From the NCBI GenBank assembly GCA_030613055.1, contig JAUWMR010000032.1, positions 1 through 47,616 on the forward strand: 47,616 bases of DNA, in the 5' to 3' direction. Source of the DNA: Desulfobacteraceae bacterium. GTDB lineage: Bacteria; Desulfobacterota; DSM-4660; Desulfatiglandales; Desulfatiglandaceae. Positions 1 through 8,440 of the stretch are shown here, in pieces. Under the pieces are notes generated by a model, which did no database searches, had not been told where the DNA came from, and worked only from the letters and a program-made list of their open reading frames with translations. Numbering within the stretch: position 1 is the first letter of the stretch; every line of letters begins with the position of its first letter. The position numbers were made by a program, and so were the translations under genes.

Positions 1-1
1 A

Positions 2-160
2 TTAGGCTTCCCTCCCGACAGGATCATACTTTCCCTTGAGATGCGCATGAAGTGTGCTATCGGTATCTGTGGCAGGTGTAATATCGGCGATCAGTATGTC
101 TGCAAGGACGGTCCCGTCTTCTCCCTGGCAAAATTGAAAAAAATGCCGGCAGAATATTGA
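2..160 (+). CDS. C-terminal end of FAD/NAD-binding electron-transfer subunit (PyrK/HdrF-like), partial
   Basis: An open frame runs in from the left edge and stops at TGA 158-160, giving the last 52 residues of a longer protein. It carries a cysteine cluster of the form CAIGICGRC followed by a further Cys about 10 residues on (QYVCKDGPVF). This is the typical C-terminal [2Fe-2S] motif of dihydroorotate dehydrogenase electron-transfer subunit-like proteins, which include the gamma subunits of sulfhydrogenases and heterodisulfide-reductase-linked oxidoreductases. Such subunits pass electrons between NAD(P)H and partner iron-sulfur proteins. The partner genes lie outside the window, so the exact complex cannot be named. 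A dispersed repeat starts on the last two bases of its stop codon. Confidence 0.75.
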   Translation, partial: LGFPPDRIILSLEMRMKCAIGICGRCNIGDQYVCKDGPVFSLAKLKKMPAEY

Positions 161-362
161 CGGCTTCGTAAAACATCGAATCTTCTTGTTTATCTGGATT
201 CCCGCCGTAGTTTATTCCCGCCCCATAGGGGCGGGAGCTTGCAATGACGATAAAGCATTTAATATCAAGCAGATATGATAGCCGTCATACCCGCGAAGAG
301 CTTGCCCCAGCGAAGGGAGGGGCGGGTATCCAGGCGTTTAAATGACTTTTTACGAGTTCGTC
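159..362. repeat. MITE-like dispersed repeat, copy 1
   Basis: The element starts with GACGGCTTCGTAAAA and ends with GACTTTTTACGAGTTCGTC, which are imperfect inverted copies of each other. Inside lie inverted GGGGCGGG/CCCGCC-type segments. The same ends and layout recur at 6789-6921. It overlaps the stop codon of the preceding gene and fills most of the spacer before the cytochrome c3 promoter. No open frame was seen inside. It is likely a non-autonomous repeat that can fold into a hairpin. Confidence 0.65.
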
Positions 363-387
363 AATATTAAATTACCCGGTATTTTAC

Positions 388-414
388 TTGACATTGCTCT
401 TCCATTTTTATAGT
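388..414 (+). promoter_or_regulatory. Candidate sigma70 promoter of the cytochrome c3 gene
   Basis: A perfect TTGACA at 388-393 is followed after 15 bases by TATAGT at 409-414. The spacer is shorter than ideal. It sits about 85 bases upstream of the ATG at 499, in an AT-rich stretch after the repeat. Confidence 0.4.
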
Positions 415-498
415 TTTTGTACCTAATTAGATATTTCACAAGCAATTATTACCTCTAAGGCTTTGAAAAGATAGTGTTTATCGTGAAAGGAGTTGAAA

Positions 499-951
499 AT
501 GAGAATAAATAAGAAACTATTATCCCTTTTGTTAGTTACAATTTTCGGTATGATTTTTCTGGCTGTGGGGGCACTGACTGCTACCGATGTTCCCGACACA
601 ATCAAGATTGCATCAAAGGTGTATCCTAAGCTTACAAAACCGGCTGTTACACTGACGCACAAAAAACACAGCGTGGACTATAAAATCGCCTGCACGGAAT
701 GCCATCATGATTATAAGGACGGCAAGAATATATGGGAAGAAGGGAAGAAGGTCGAAAAATGTGAGGTCTGTCATAAAGAGCCCAAAAAGCCCAAGGGCGA
801 CAAGACCAAGATGAAAAAGGCGGAAAAGATTAAAAAATATCATTACAGTGCAATTCACGCCAACTGCAGGGACTGCCATAAGAAACTCAAAAAGGCAAAA
901 AAGCCCACTGGTCCGGTGACGTGTGCGAAATGCCACGTCAAACCAAAATGA
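499..951 (+). CDS. Tetrahaem cytochrome c3 (class III cytochrome c)
   Basis: This is a 150-residue exported protein with a signal peptide at residues 1-28 (MRINKK, then a hydrophobic core ending ALTA). Four c-type haem sites follow in the order CTECH, CEVCH, CRDCH and CAKCH. Lys/His-rich spacing and a histidine in KKHSVDYK supply likely distal ligands, as in type-I cytochrome c3. Such proteins shuttle electrons in the periplasm between hydrogenases or formate dehydrogenases and membrane complexes in sulfate reducers. The ATG at 499 is chosen over a TTG at 493 because AAGGAG lies about 6 bases before it. The gene is monocistronic, followed at once by a rho-independent terminator. The very high lysine content matches basic c3 cytochromes. 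Confidence 0.93.
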   Translation: MRINKKLLSLLLVTIFGMIFLAVGALTATDVPDTIKIASKVYPKLTKPAVTLTHKKHSVDYKIACTECHHDYKDGKNIWEEGKKVEKCEVCHKEPKKPKGDKTKMKKAEKIKKYHYSAIHANCRDCHKKLKKAKKPTGPVTCAKCHVKPK

Positions 952-975
952 TTAAATAAAGCGTTTCAATAAATA

Positions 976-1005
976 AAAAGCCGCTTCTTTGAAGCGGCTT
1001 TTTTA
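976..1005 (+). terminator. Rho-independent terminator after cytochrome c3
   Basis: The stem AAAGCCGCTTC / GAAGCGGCTTT has a TTT loop and is followed by a T run. It lies 25 bases past the stop of the cytochrome gene. Confidence 0.9.
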
Positions 1006-1049
1006 TTGTATCGGGCCTGCTTTTCAATTATTTCGAATCTAATCGAACC

Positions 1050-1088
1050 AAAAAAACGCCACCTCATTTTGCTACCGGGGTGGCGTTA
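1050..1088 (-). terminator. Rho-independent terminator after the ferredoxin gene
   Basis: On the minus strand AACGCCACC pairs with GGTGGCGTT and the second arm runs into a T tract (A run at 1050-1056 on the plus strand). It is located 24 bases beyond the ferredoxin stop and faces the cytochrome terminator. Confidence 0.8.
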
Positions 1089-1111
1089 TCTTCAGATTTC
1101 AGTGGAAATAG

Positions 1112-1300
1112 TTAAACTTCGGTTACTGTAATTGCATCCGATTCACATACCTCAATACAGCTTTCACATCCAAGGCATTCTTCGGCGTTCACCGGGACTG
1201 ATTTTTCGTCCTCCATTTCGAAAACATCCGTTGGACAGACCTCTACACACTCCTCACATCCTTCACATTTTTCCTTATCAACTACTACTTCATAACCCAT
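1112..1300 (-). CDS. 2[4Fe-4S] ferredoxin
   Basis: This small protein of 62 residues has two classical cluster motifs, CEGCEECVEVCP and CLGCESCIEVCE. The second motif ends in CE rather than CP, which is common in the second cluster of clostridial-type ferredoxins. It is a soluble cytoplasmic carrier of low-potential electrons; NifJ encoded in this window is a natural donor. The ATG at 1300 is preferred because GAGGAGGT (1316-1309) lies 9 bases away. An ATG at 1306 is also in frame but only 3 bases from the ribosome site. It has its own promoter (1396-1424) and terminator, so it is not part of the dsr operon although it follows dsrP. Confidence 0.93.
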   Translation of the reverse strand: MGYEVVVDKEKCEGCEECVEVCPTDVFEMEDEKSVPVNAEECLGCESCIEVCESDAITVTEV

Positions 1301-1395
1301 ATGCATGAACCTCCTCTATTATAAATATGTAAAATCCTACTATAATGTCTGTTCGAGCAATTAATCCTGTGCGTTTCTTCACACGCTCGGTGCGT

Positions 1396-1424
1396 TATTT
1401 AGCAGAGTAAAAATCCGCTGTCAA
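1396..1424 (-). promoter_or_regulatory. Sigma70 promoter of the ferredoxin gene
   Basis: On the minus strand TTGACA (1424-1419), a spacer of exactly 17 bases and TAAATA (1401-1396) lie about 95 bases upstream of the ferredoxin start. The match to consensus is good. Confidence 0.65.
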
Positions 1425-1575
1425 GAACTTTTATACACTTTCAGGAGCAATTTAATCAGGGAAAAAATGGGCATGCCTGCTCATAGAAAAATCTGTTTCT
1501 CACAAGACAAACGGGCTCACGTTTTTGACGAAATGATCCCCTTTATGGCATAATTATTCACTACTTGCATATACA

Positions 1576-2733
1576 CTAAGCGCCGACCTCTTCTTTAACC
1601 GAAATTACAATTTTGTATAGCACAGTCAATATAAAAAACCCTGTTGCCCATACACCGACGCTAATCAAGACCTCAGGGGTAGTGGGCCAGTATTCAAATA
1701 CTCTTCCAAAAGGATTGGGAATGAACCCGCCAATAACAAGTCCAAACCCTTTATCTATCCACGTGGATGCAATAACGGCCGCGCATCCCACTGCAAGTGT
1801 GTCTTCTCTCCTGCGAGTCGCGGGTACAATCAGAAGAACAAGGGCCACAACCGCAAACCCTATAGATGCCCACATCCATGGGGCAAGTACACTGCCATGG
1901 CCTTCAAGGCCGAATAGATAGTCAAATGAATGCATATGCCCTGGTATCTGGCTATAAAAGGCTGTAAAGAGTTCAAGGAGGAGGAAAAACATATTGAGAA
2001 TAAAGGCATAGGCAACAATTCCTCCAAGTGTTCTTATTTGCTCTTTTCCCGGATCAAAATTGCTTACCTTTCGGACTATCAGGCACAAAAGTATTAGCAG
2101 TGCCGGACCGGAGGCAAATGCCGAGGAAAGAAAACGGGCCGCCATTATGGCAGTCAGCCAGTAATGCCTTCCCGGTATACCCGCATACAGAAATGCCGTC
2201 ACAGTGTGAATGCTAAAGGCCCAGGGGATTGAGATGTAAATAAGGACTTTAACCCATTTTTGATAATGAACACCTTTTCGCTCCGCACTCAAGACATTCC
2301 AGCCTATAATAATATTAAGTAGCATATACACATTAAGGACAATCATATCCCAGAACAGGATGGACGTCGGATTAGGGTAGATCATAATGTTTAACATCCT
2401 GGGCAGATTACCGAGATCCACTATAACAAACAGGCCGCACATTACAACGGATGCTACGGCCAGGAATTCCCCTAATATGGTGATCCTGCCAAAGGCCTTG
2501 TAATCATGCAGGTAGCAAGGTAATACAACCATTACCCCGCCTGCTGCAATACCGACAAAGTAAGTAAGCTGTCCGATATAAAAACCCCATGAAACATCCC
2601 TGCTCATGCCTGTGATTCTCAGACCTTCACTGAATTGATACAGATAGCTGACAAACCCCACTCCCATAAGGGCAAGCAGAAATATGAGCAATCCCCAGTA
2701 TCCCTGTCTTCCTTTTAGCGCCGTTTCAAGCAT
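1576..2733 (-). CDS. dsrP: DsrP, NrfD-like integral membrane subunit of the DsrMKJOP complex
   Basis: The 385-residue protein is hydrophobic throughout, with about ten transmembrane segments of the NrfD/HybB type (for example residues 14-34, 50-75, 85-107 and 325-375). DsrP is the quinone-interacting membrane subunit that pairs with the periplasmic ferredoxin subunit DsrO. It is the last gene of the operon and starts 10 bases after the dsrO stop, with a weak GAGG site. An isolated polysulfide- or nitrite-reductase NrfD would look similar. The order M-K-J-O-P makes the assignment firm. Confidence 0.95.
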   Translation of the reverse strand: MLETALKGRQGYWGLLIFLLALMGVGFVSYLYQFSEGLRITGMSRDVSWGFYIGQLTYFVGIAAGGVMVVLPCYLHDYKAFGRITILGEFLAVASVVMCGLFVIVDLGNLPRMLNIMIYPNPTSILFWDMIVLNVYMLLNIIIGWNVLSAERKGVHYQKWVKVLIYISIPWAFSIHTVTAFLYAGIPGRHYWLTAIMAARFLSSAFASGPALLILLCLIVRKVSNFDPGKEQIRTLGGIVAYAFILNMFFLLLELFTAFYSQIPGHMHSFDYLFGLEGHGSVLAPWMWASIGFAVVALVLLIVPATRRREDTLAVGCAAVIASTWIDKGFGLVIGGFIPNPFGRVFEYWPTTPEVLISVGVWATGFFILTVLYKIVISVKEEVGA

Positions 2734-2743
2734 AACTACCTCA

Positions 2744-3559
2744 TCATACTATATAAAACACATTTGGATTGGTGCCAAGTTCCGGCTTGCGCCGGATTGT
2801 ATAATGGTTACGAAGAACCGCCCTTACATTCGAATCGGGTTCATCAAGATCACCGAAAACCAGGGCGTCTTTCTTCACCGTATTAGCCGCCTCAACACAG
2901 GCGGGAAGCTGTCCTTTTGCAAGCCGCTCCGCACAGAAAGTACACTTTTCAACCACACCTTTGGACCTTGTGGGATAATCCTGATTTGTGGGATAGCCCG
3001 GGTTTAATTCCTTTAGCTTCTCGTCTTCTAAAACGCGACGAGGGTCGCCCCAGTTAAAGCTCCTGGCTCCAAAGGGACATGCTGCCATGCAGAACCGGCA
3101 ACCAATACACCGATGCTGATCCATCATTACGATGCCGTCTTCCCTCTGCCATGTAGCCTTTGTAGGGCAAACCCTGCAGCAGGGCGGATTGGAGCAGTGA
3201 TTACAAAGCAGGAGAAAACTCCCGTGCTCGACATCTTCCCCGACATATTCATGATGCCGCTCCGGAAAAGAATGTTCGTAATCTTCCTTCCAGATCCACT
3301 TGATTTCTTCCTTTTTACTCGCCAGATCAGGCACATTGTGCTCCCGGTGGCAGGCTTCCACACATTTTTTTATGATTGTTTCGTCTATCTTATGAACGTC
3401 TATCACCATGGCCCACCTTTTCCCCTCGGTCAGGGGAATGGTTTCCATGGAGGCTTCCAGTTCCCCGGGGGCGAACATGTCAATAGCCGCTTTTCCTCCC
3501 AGCCCGAGAAGACCGGCAAGCCCGGCTACTTTCAGAAATTCCCTTCTGTCTAAGCCCAT
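2744..3559 (-). CDS. dsrO: DsrO, periplasmic Tat-exported iron-sulfur subunit
   Basis: The 271-residue protein opens with a twin-arginine signal (MGLDRREFLKVAGLAG), so it is folded before export. Cysteine groups for several [4Fe-4S] clusters follow: CVEAC near residue 70, CNHCSNPPCCRVCP near 120-135, CIGCRFCMAACP near 150-163 and CTFC with a distal C near 205-220. This is the NrfC/HybA-like pattern. The chosen ATG (3559-3557) overlaps the dsrJ stop by one base, and AAGGAG lies 8 bases upstream. It bridges electrons between DsrP in the membrane and the DsrJ haems on the periplasmic side. Confidence 0.95.
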   Translation of the reverse strand: MGLDRREFLKVAGLAGLLGLGGKAAIDMFAPGELEASMETIPLTEGKRWAMVIDVHKIDETIIKKCVEACHREHNVPDLASKKEEIKWIWKEDYEHSFPERHHEYVGEDVEHGSFLLLCNHCSNPPCCRVCPTKATWQREDGIVMMDQHRCIGCRFCMAACPFGARSFNWGDPRRVLEDEKLKELNPGYPTNQDYPTRSKGVVEKCTFCAERLAKGQLPACVEAANTVKKDALVFGDLDEPDSNVRAVLRNHYTIRRKPELGTNPNVFYIV

Positions 3560-3945
3560 CACTTTTTCTCCTTCGGCTCGATATGACAATCCCAGCAATA
3601 AGGATCGACACCAACGTAGTCATGGCATTGATCACAAAACTTTGACTTATTGGAATGGCAGTCCAAACATGTCATCTGAAGGCTTTTGTAAAACACCTTA
3701 CCGCTTTTTGCCGTATAGTATCTCTCGCCGTCACGGACCACAGTATTTCGCCAATCATCTAATAAGCTAAAATGAGAAGACGTCATGTATGCCTTCTCCA
3801 TCACACATTGTTTGGCCTCCTTTGCCTTGGCCGTAAGTTCCGGTTCAGGTGCCTTGGCAGCCTTTCCCGCATTATAGAAAAAAGGGGCCATCAACAACCC
3901 GATACCAATGATCAGTCCGGTGATGATCTTACCTCCATCATACAT
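3559..3945 (-). CDS. dsrJ: DsrJ, membrane-anchored trihaem cytochrome c
   Basis: This short protein (128 residues) has an N-terminal membrane anchor (MYDGGKIITGLIIGIGLLMAPFFYN) and three haem motifs, CLDCH, CDQCH and CWDCH. Before them lies CVMEKAYMTSSH, the conserved DsrJ segment. In known DsrJ proteins a cysteine from this region is an unusual axial ligand of one haem. The ATG at 3945 is preferred because GGAGG lies 9 bases before it; another in-frame ATG at 3954 sits directly on the GGAGG. Either way the start overlaps the end of dsrK, which fits tight translational coupling. Confidence 0.94.
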   Translation of the reverse strand: MYDGGKIITGLIIGIGLLMAPFFYNAGKAAKAPEPELTAKAKEAKQCVMEKAYMTSSHFSLLDDWRNTVVRDGERYYTAKSGKVFYKSLQMTCLDCHSNKSKFCDQCHDYVGVDPYCWDCHIEPKEKK

Positions 3946-5566
3946 CTTCTTCATCCTCCATTCCTGGAAGGGGTTCGCCACGCAGATTAGTGGTTCTTTC
4001 CTTTTCTCCCTCCAACACAAGGGCGTTTGCCACCATCTCATGAATCCCGGTTACATCGACCTCCGGCACCCAGTATTCCATAAGATTTGGAAAAACAGCT
4101 CTATCAATAGCACATATACAGGAGAGCATGTTTACTCCGTACTTTTTGTGCACATATTCTACGGCGTTTGCCCTCGGGAACCCCCCACGCATCCTTAATT
4201 CCATATTTTCTCCCGCGTTCAGCCCTGCCCCGCTCCCGCAACAGAAGGTCTGCTCGCGAATCGTGCTGGGAGGCATTTCATAAAAATTATTGCACACATT
4301 TTTAATTACGTACCTGGGCTCCTCTAAAAGCCCCATTCCCCGGGCAGGATTGCATGAATCGTGGTAGGTCACCTTCAGGTTATCATTACGGCTCGGATCA
4401 AGCTTCAACTTATTGTGCCTTATCAGGTCTGCGGTAAATTCTATAATATGGGTCATCTTTGTGGTCTTTGCATTCTCGAACTTGGTACCCGTTATTGGTG
4501 ACACAGGCTCTTCAAGAAAATCCGCAGGACCGTTGAAGGTGTCCATATATTGATTGAGGACCCGCCACATGTGACCGCATTCACCACCAAGTATCCACTT
4601 AACGCCTAATCTTTCTGCCTCGGCATACATCTTCGCGTTGAGCCTTTTTGCCATCTCATGGGAGGTGAAGTACCCGAAATTGCCGCCCTCTGAGGCGTAA
4701 GTACTCCATGTAATATCAAGGCCCATGCTCTCCAGATAATGAAACAGCATGATATAACCCATGGCGGTAAAGGTCCCCGGATCGGCAAAGACATCGCCGG
4801 AAGGCGTGATGAAAAGGATTTCCGCGCCCTTTCTGTTAAGGCTTGGTTCCATCCTGACTCCGGTTACGTCTTCTATCTCATCCACGAAGAAATCTATCAT
4901 ATCCCTGTAAGCATGGGGTTGAATGCCGAGATGATTTCCTGTCCGGTAACAGTTGGCCACGGGTGCGGCGATCCAGTCGATATTAAGGCCTAGAAGATTA
5001 ATAAGTTCCCTCCCCATTATGGTGATTTCCGCCGTGTCAATCCCATAAGGGCAGAATAAGGAGCAACGCCTGCATTCGGTACACTGGTAAAGGTAATACC
5101 ACCACTCTTTCAGCACATCTTCATCCAGCTCCCTTGCTCCGGCAAGTCTTCCAAGGAGCTTTCCTCCGGTAGTGAATTTTTTTCTGTAAACCGATCTGAT
5201 AAGCTCCGCCCTTAAGACCGGCATATTTTTAGGATCACCTGAACCGATAAAAAAATGACACTTATCAGCGCAGGCACCGCATCTTACACAGATATCCATA
5301 AAGAGTTTCAGTGTCCGGAACTTATCGCGCCTATCCTTGAACCCTTCATGGATTATCCCTTCCCAGTCTTCGGGCAACTTCCAGTCGTCATCCATTGGAC
5401 TCCAATCCCTCGGGTTCGGCATATCGACATAGTTCAGGTCTTTCGGCTTTGAACCATAGCAATAGATACCCGGTTTGATTTCGGCCGGTGTATCCATCCA
5501 TCCCTTGAGTAAAGGGGGAATATGGTCAATCTTTGCTAATTCATCTGGTTTTGGTGTATCTGCCAT
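3938..5566 (-). CDS. dsrK: DsrK, HdrD-like catalytic iron-sulfur subunit
   Basis: The 542-residue cytoplasmic protein has two ferredoxin-type motifs (CVRCGACADKC near residue 92 and CTECRRCSLFCP near 162). A C-terminal CCG domain follows (DSCNPARG, then FCCGSGAG and CICAI), as in heterodisulfide reductase HdrD. That domain holds the special [4Fe-4S] site thought to act on disulfides; in sulfate reducers the likely substrate is the DsrC trisulfide or disulfide. It starts 2 bases after the dsrM stop with AAGGAG upstream, so the two are tightly coupled. The C-terminus is acidic (MEDEEDV). dsrC itself is not in the window. Confidence 0.96.
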   Translation of the reverse strand: MADTPKPDELAKIDHIPPLLKGWMDTPAEIKPGIYCYGSKPKDLNYVDMPNPRDWSPMDDDWKLPEDWEGIIHEGFKDRRDKFRTLKLFMDICVRCGACADKCHFFIGSGDPKNMPVLRAELIRSVYRKKFTTGGKLLGRLAGARELDEDVLKEWWYYLYQCTECRRCSLFCPYGIDTAEITIMGRELINLLGLNIDWIAAPVANCYRTGNHLGIQPHAYRDMIDFFVDEIEDVTGVRMEPSLNRKGAEILFITPSGDVFADPGTFTAMGYIMLFHYLESMGLDITWSTYASEGGNFGYFTSHEMAKRLNAKMYAEAERLGVKWILGGECGHMWRVLNQYMDTFNGPADFLEEPVSPITGTKFENAKTTKMTHIIEFTADLIRHNKLKLDPSRNDNLKVTYHDSCNPARGMGLLEEPRYVIKNVCNNFYEMPPSTIREQTFCCGSGAGLNAGENMELRMRGGFPRANAVEYVHKKYGVNMLSCICAIDRAVFPNLMEYWVPEVDVTGIHEMVANALVLEGEKERTTNLRGEPLPGMEDEEDV

Positions 5567-5568
5567 AG

Positions 5569-6657
5569 TTACTCCTTTTGTGCTTCTTCTGATGCCTCTG
5601 CTTCTGCTCCTTTGGGTTCAATCCCTTTTTCCACAGGGAGACCTACCTCTATCATATGTTCCCTGAATTCATCCTCATATTCTTCATAGGTATGTGTCGC
5701 AACCGGATAATTCCAGGGATTCACATGCCGGACAAACCGGTTGTTGTTGGACAGATTTCTTGTGGGACTCAAAAAAACACCGGCAAAATGCATTAACTTG
5801 CTGAAAGGAAAATAGGCGATCAGCACGCTAAAAATAAAGAGATGGATGAAGAAAATAACGCCGATTCCTTCCGGCACAACCGGGCTCAATTTAAAGAGCC
5901 CCACGGCCAGCTCCTTCACCGCCGTAATATCTACCCTGATAAAATATCGCATTAAAACACCGGTCAACCCCAGGGCCAGAATCAAAAACAGGGGAAAATA
6001 ATCCGCCGGAAGTGAGATGTATCGTATCTGTGAAATGTAGATTCGTCTCAGAAAAAGATAGGTCACGGCCGCCAATAACAGAAGATCCGTGATATAAACC
6101 CCGGGAAGCCCCCAACCGGTCAGCGGCAAAACACCCATTTGCAAGAAACCGTCTAAGCTTTCAAGGATAGTCACGAAACTTGGCACGGATTGTACGAAAA
6201 ACCTGAAGTGTCTTAAGAAGATAACAAGAAAGGCCCAGTGAAATGCCAGGGCTGCCAGCCACAGCCACTTTTCCCATTCATAATCGATCTTGGGTCCCCC
6301 ATCGGTTGTTCTGTACTCCAGCCTTGTATTTCTGAACAACGACCTGAAAAGGAGCACCTCAAATAACATCCTTACGACCGCGCCACCCCAACCCTTTGGA
6401 TTGTCGACGGGATTTGACTTAATCCAGGGAAAAGACCACTGCTGACCCGCTGTGGTAGGTATCCGGAACGGGACAGGAGAACGGGCCCAGTCAATGACAC
6501 GAACAATGATCCCTGTAAAAAAGATTGCCATTGCCGCGTACGGAATAATTATCCCGAAAAGAAAGCGCAAGTCCGCTGCCCATACGCCTACCCAGGGAAT
6601 AAGAACTATAAGAACAACCGCAAAGCCGGAAAACAGGATACTGACTATGAAGTTCAT
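5569..6657 (-). CDS. dsrM: DsrM, NarI-like cytochrome b subunit
   Basis: The 362-residue membrane protein has about six hydrophobic helices and histidines in helix contexts (LAFHWAFLVIFLRHFRFF near residues 138-155; SKLMHFAGVFL near 290), as expected for haem b ligands of the NarI/HdrE type. DsrM takes electrons from menaquinol and passes them to DsrK. It is the first gene of the five-gene operon. GAGG lies about 9 bases before its ATG. The charged tail (EEAQKE) is cytoplasmic. The upstream 300 bases hold a repeat and no other gene. Confidence 0.95.
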   Translation of the reverse strand: MNFIVSILFSGFAVVLIVLIPWVGVWAADLRFLFGIIIPYAAMAIFFTGIIVRVIDWARSPVPFRIPTTAGQQWSFPWIKSNPVDNPKGWGGAVVRMLFEVLLFRSLFRNTRLEYRTTDGGPKIDYEWEKWLWLAALAFHWAFLVIFLRHFRFFVQSVPSFVTILESLDGFLQMGVLPLTGWGLPGVYITDLLLLAAVTYLFLRRIYISQIRYISLPADYFPLFLILALGLTGVLMRYFIRVDITAVKELAVGLFKLSPVVPEGIGVIFFIHLFIFSVLIAYFPFSKLMHFAGVFLSPTRNLSNNNRFVRHVNPWNYPVATHTYEEYEDEFREHMIEVGLPVEKGIEPKGAEAEASEEAQKE

Positions 6658-6958
6658 AAACGACTACCTCTCTTACGAAGTAAGACTATGGATTTGGCTA
6701 TCTTGTAACATTTTAGCCCTTTGAAAAAATCTATCACAAATTACAAAGACATGACGTCCCGGTACTGTTTTCAAAGAGCTAAACTATTGATGGCTTCGTA
6801 AAAAGTCAGGAAGCACCCGTTTTCGTCATTCCCGCGAAGGCGGGAATCCAGGAAAACCAACCAGTTATAGACTCCCGCCTTCGCGGGAGTGACGATCTTG
6901 GAGACTTTTTACGGGTTTATCAAACTATTACGCTATTTTATATTTATAGATCCGGCTG
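6658..6958. other. Spacer upstream of dsrM, no gene
   Basis: About 130 AT-rich bases precede dsrM, then a MITE-like repeat (6789-6921). On the minus strand TTGTGA, 18 bases, TAAAAT is a weak promoter-like pair about 70-100 bases before the dsrM ATG. No other coding potential was seen. Confidence 0.5.
6789..6921. repeat. MITE-like dispersed repeat, copy 2
   Basis: It begins GATGGCTTCGTAAAAAGTC and ends GACTTTTTACGGGTTTATC, an imperfect inverted pair matching the ends at 159-362. The interior holds the inverted core TTCCCGCGAAGGCGGGAATCC (6830-6850) and CCCGCCTTCGCGGG (6873-6886). The whole element can fold into a long hairpin. Confidence 0.75.
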
Positions 6959-7471
6959 TTATTCCGGTATCTCAACAGTAAGATTTGCTCTTTCAAGCAA
7001 TTTACCTACATGATTTTTAACCTCATTTACCCGGATTTCATATATTTTCTGGCGGCATTGGGAGTAAATATCAAAAGCAAGCAAGGAGGTTTTGTCAATT
7101 CTATCCTCGAGTAGCTCCAGTTCAGCGAAAAGCCCGTTTAACGAGACTTTGCTACCTAATGCCTCTCTAATAATTCTTTTTAATTCAAGGACAAAACCGA
7201 TGGCGTGGGAAGGCTTGAAATCCTGTACAGCCCTGATTCTGATAATCTTGTCAAGGCAGGCTGAAATCTTTCCGATATCTTCCCCTTTGATCAATTCATC
7301 ATAAAGAGTTCCCACTTGACTGTCTATGATATTTCCCACGGGATTCGAAAATTGATCCTTCTCTTTCTTGAAAAATCGTCGAGTTTCTTCCGGATAGGTA
7401 TCAACGATTGTATTACGCCATTTCTTAATTATTAGGGATCTTTTCTCTGATAAAAGGCTCTCAAGATTCAT
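6959..7471 (-). CDS. RsbRD_N-like regulatory domain protein next to dsrMKJOP
   Basis: The 170-residue protein is all-helical by composition. Its pattern (LLSEKRSLIIKKWRNTIVDTYPEETRRFFKKEKDQFSNPVG, then DIGKISACLDKIIRIRAVQDFKPSHAIGFV) resembles the RsbRD N-terminal domain (non-haem globin-like sensor fold). No STAS domain follows, so it is a stand-alone domain. The ATG at 7471 opens the conserved part (MNLESLLSEKR); no strong ribosome site is visible. It has its own promoter and precedes dsrM on the same strand, though 301 bases with a repeat lie between. A regulatory or sensory role for the dsr module is an inference from position. Confidence 0.65.
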   Translation of the reverse strand: MNLESLLSEKRSLIIKKWRNTIVDTYPEETRRFFKKEKDQFSNPVGNIIDSQVGTLYDELIKGEDIGKISACLDKIIRIRAVQDFKPSHAIGFVLELKRIIREALGSKVSLNGLFAELELLEDRIDKTSLLAFDIYSQCRQKIYEIRVNEVKNHVGKLLERANLTVEIPE

Positions 7472-7587
7472 ACGCACGCCGTCTTTCCGTTTCAAAGGGG
7501 ACTCACGGCGTCCTTCCTGCCTGTACAATGCGAGGCAAGAAATCACTGCCGCTCGTTCAACAATTCACAATCAAGTATTGAGGCAGG

Positions 7588-7616
7588 TCTATAGACAAAT
7601 TGCGTTTGCATGTCAA
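7588..7616 (-). promoter_or_regulatory. Sigma70 promoter of the RsbRD_N-like gene
   Basis: On the minus strand TTGACA (7616-7611), exactly 17 bases and TATAGA (7593-7588) form a near-consensus promoter about 115 bases upstream of the start at 7471, downstream of sdhB. It could feed into dsrMKJOP if transcription passes the repeat. Confidence 0.65.
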
Positions 7617-7675
7617 GAAAAAATAGACAAAATGAGCACGTTTGGGGAAGTATCACTTGGGAGGACTATTTGTAT

Positions 7676-8440
7676 TTATTTTTCAGAAGAGCCGAAGCTC
7701 GCCACTAAAAATTCCCGGTTGAACCGGGCAATATTGGTAATTGAGATCTCTTTCGGGCATACGGCTTCACACTCGGTCTCGTTACTGCAGTTACCAAAAT
7801 CCAGTTCATCCATTTTCCGCAGCATTGACAGCGCCCGCTTTGCCGCTTCGGGTTTTCCCTGGGGTAGAAGCGCCAACTGTGAAATTTTGGCACCCACGAA
7901 AAGCATTGCGGAGGCATTGGGACACGCTGCAACACACGCGCCGCATCCAATACATGCCGCAGCATCCATGGCAAGCTCTGCCCACTCCGGGGGAACAGGG
8001 ATGCTATTCGCCTCTGGTGCCTGCCCCGTATTCACCGAGACGTAACCACCTGCCTGGATTATCTCATCAAATGAACTGCGATCAACCACCAGGTCTTTGA
8101 TAATTCTAAACGGCCGAGCACGCCAGGGTTCAATTACAATCGTATCCCCGTCTTTAAAATGCCTCATATGGAGCTGACAGAGGGTAGTCCCTCTTTCCGG
8201 GCCATGAGCCAGGCCATTAATCACCGTTCCACACATGCCACAAATACCCTCGCGGCAATCATGGTCAAAAGAGACAGGGTCTTTTCCTTCAACTGTGAGT
8301 TGCTCATTCACCACGTCCAGCATCTCTAAGAAAGACATATCCGTTGAAATATCTCTGGCCTCATGTGTCTCCAAATGACCTTTGTCATTCGGCCCTTTCT
8401 GTCGCCAGATTTTTAAGGTTAAATTGATATTCTCACTCAT
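7676..8440 (-). CDS. sdhB: Succinate dehydrogenase/fumarate reductase iron-sulfur subunit
   Basis: The 254-residue protein holds the three cluster sites of the SdhB/FrdB family in order: [2Fe-2S] at [11 protein letters not shown] with a later C in TTLCQL (residues 62-88), [4Fe-4S] at [12 protein letters not shown] (near 162), and the third site at [12 protein letters not shown] (near 218), which would hold the [3Fe-4S] cluster. It wires the flavin of SdhA to the membrane cytochrome b. Its ATG shares an ATGA overlap with the sdhA stop, so it is translated from the same message. Direction (succinate oxidation or fumarate reduction) cannot be told from sequence. Confidence 0.95.
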   Translation of the reverse strand: MSENINLTLKIWRQKGPNDKGHLETHEARDISTDMSFLEMLDVVNEQLTVEGKDPVSFDHDCREGICGMCGTVINGLAHGPERGTTLCQLHMRHFKDGDTIVIEPWRARPFRIIKDLVVDRSSFDEIIQAGGYVSVNTGQAPEANSIPVPPEWAELAMDAAACIGCGACVAACPNASAMLFVGAKISQLALLPQGKPEAAKRALSMLRKMDELDFGNCSNETECEAVCPKEISITNIARFNREFLVASFGSSEK

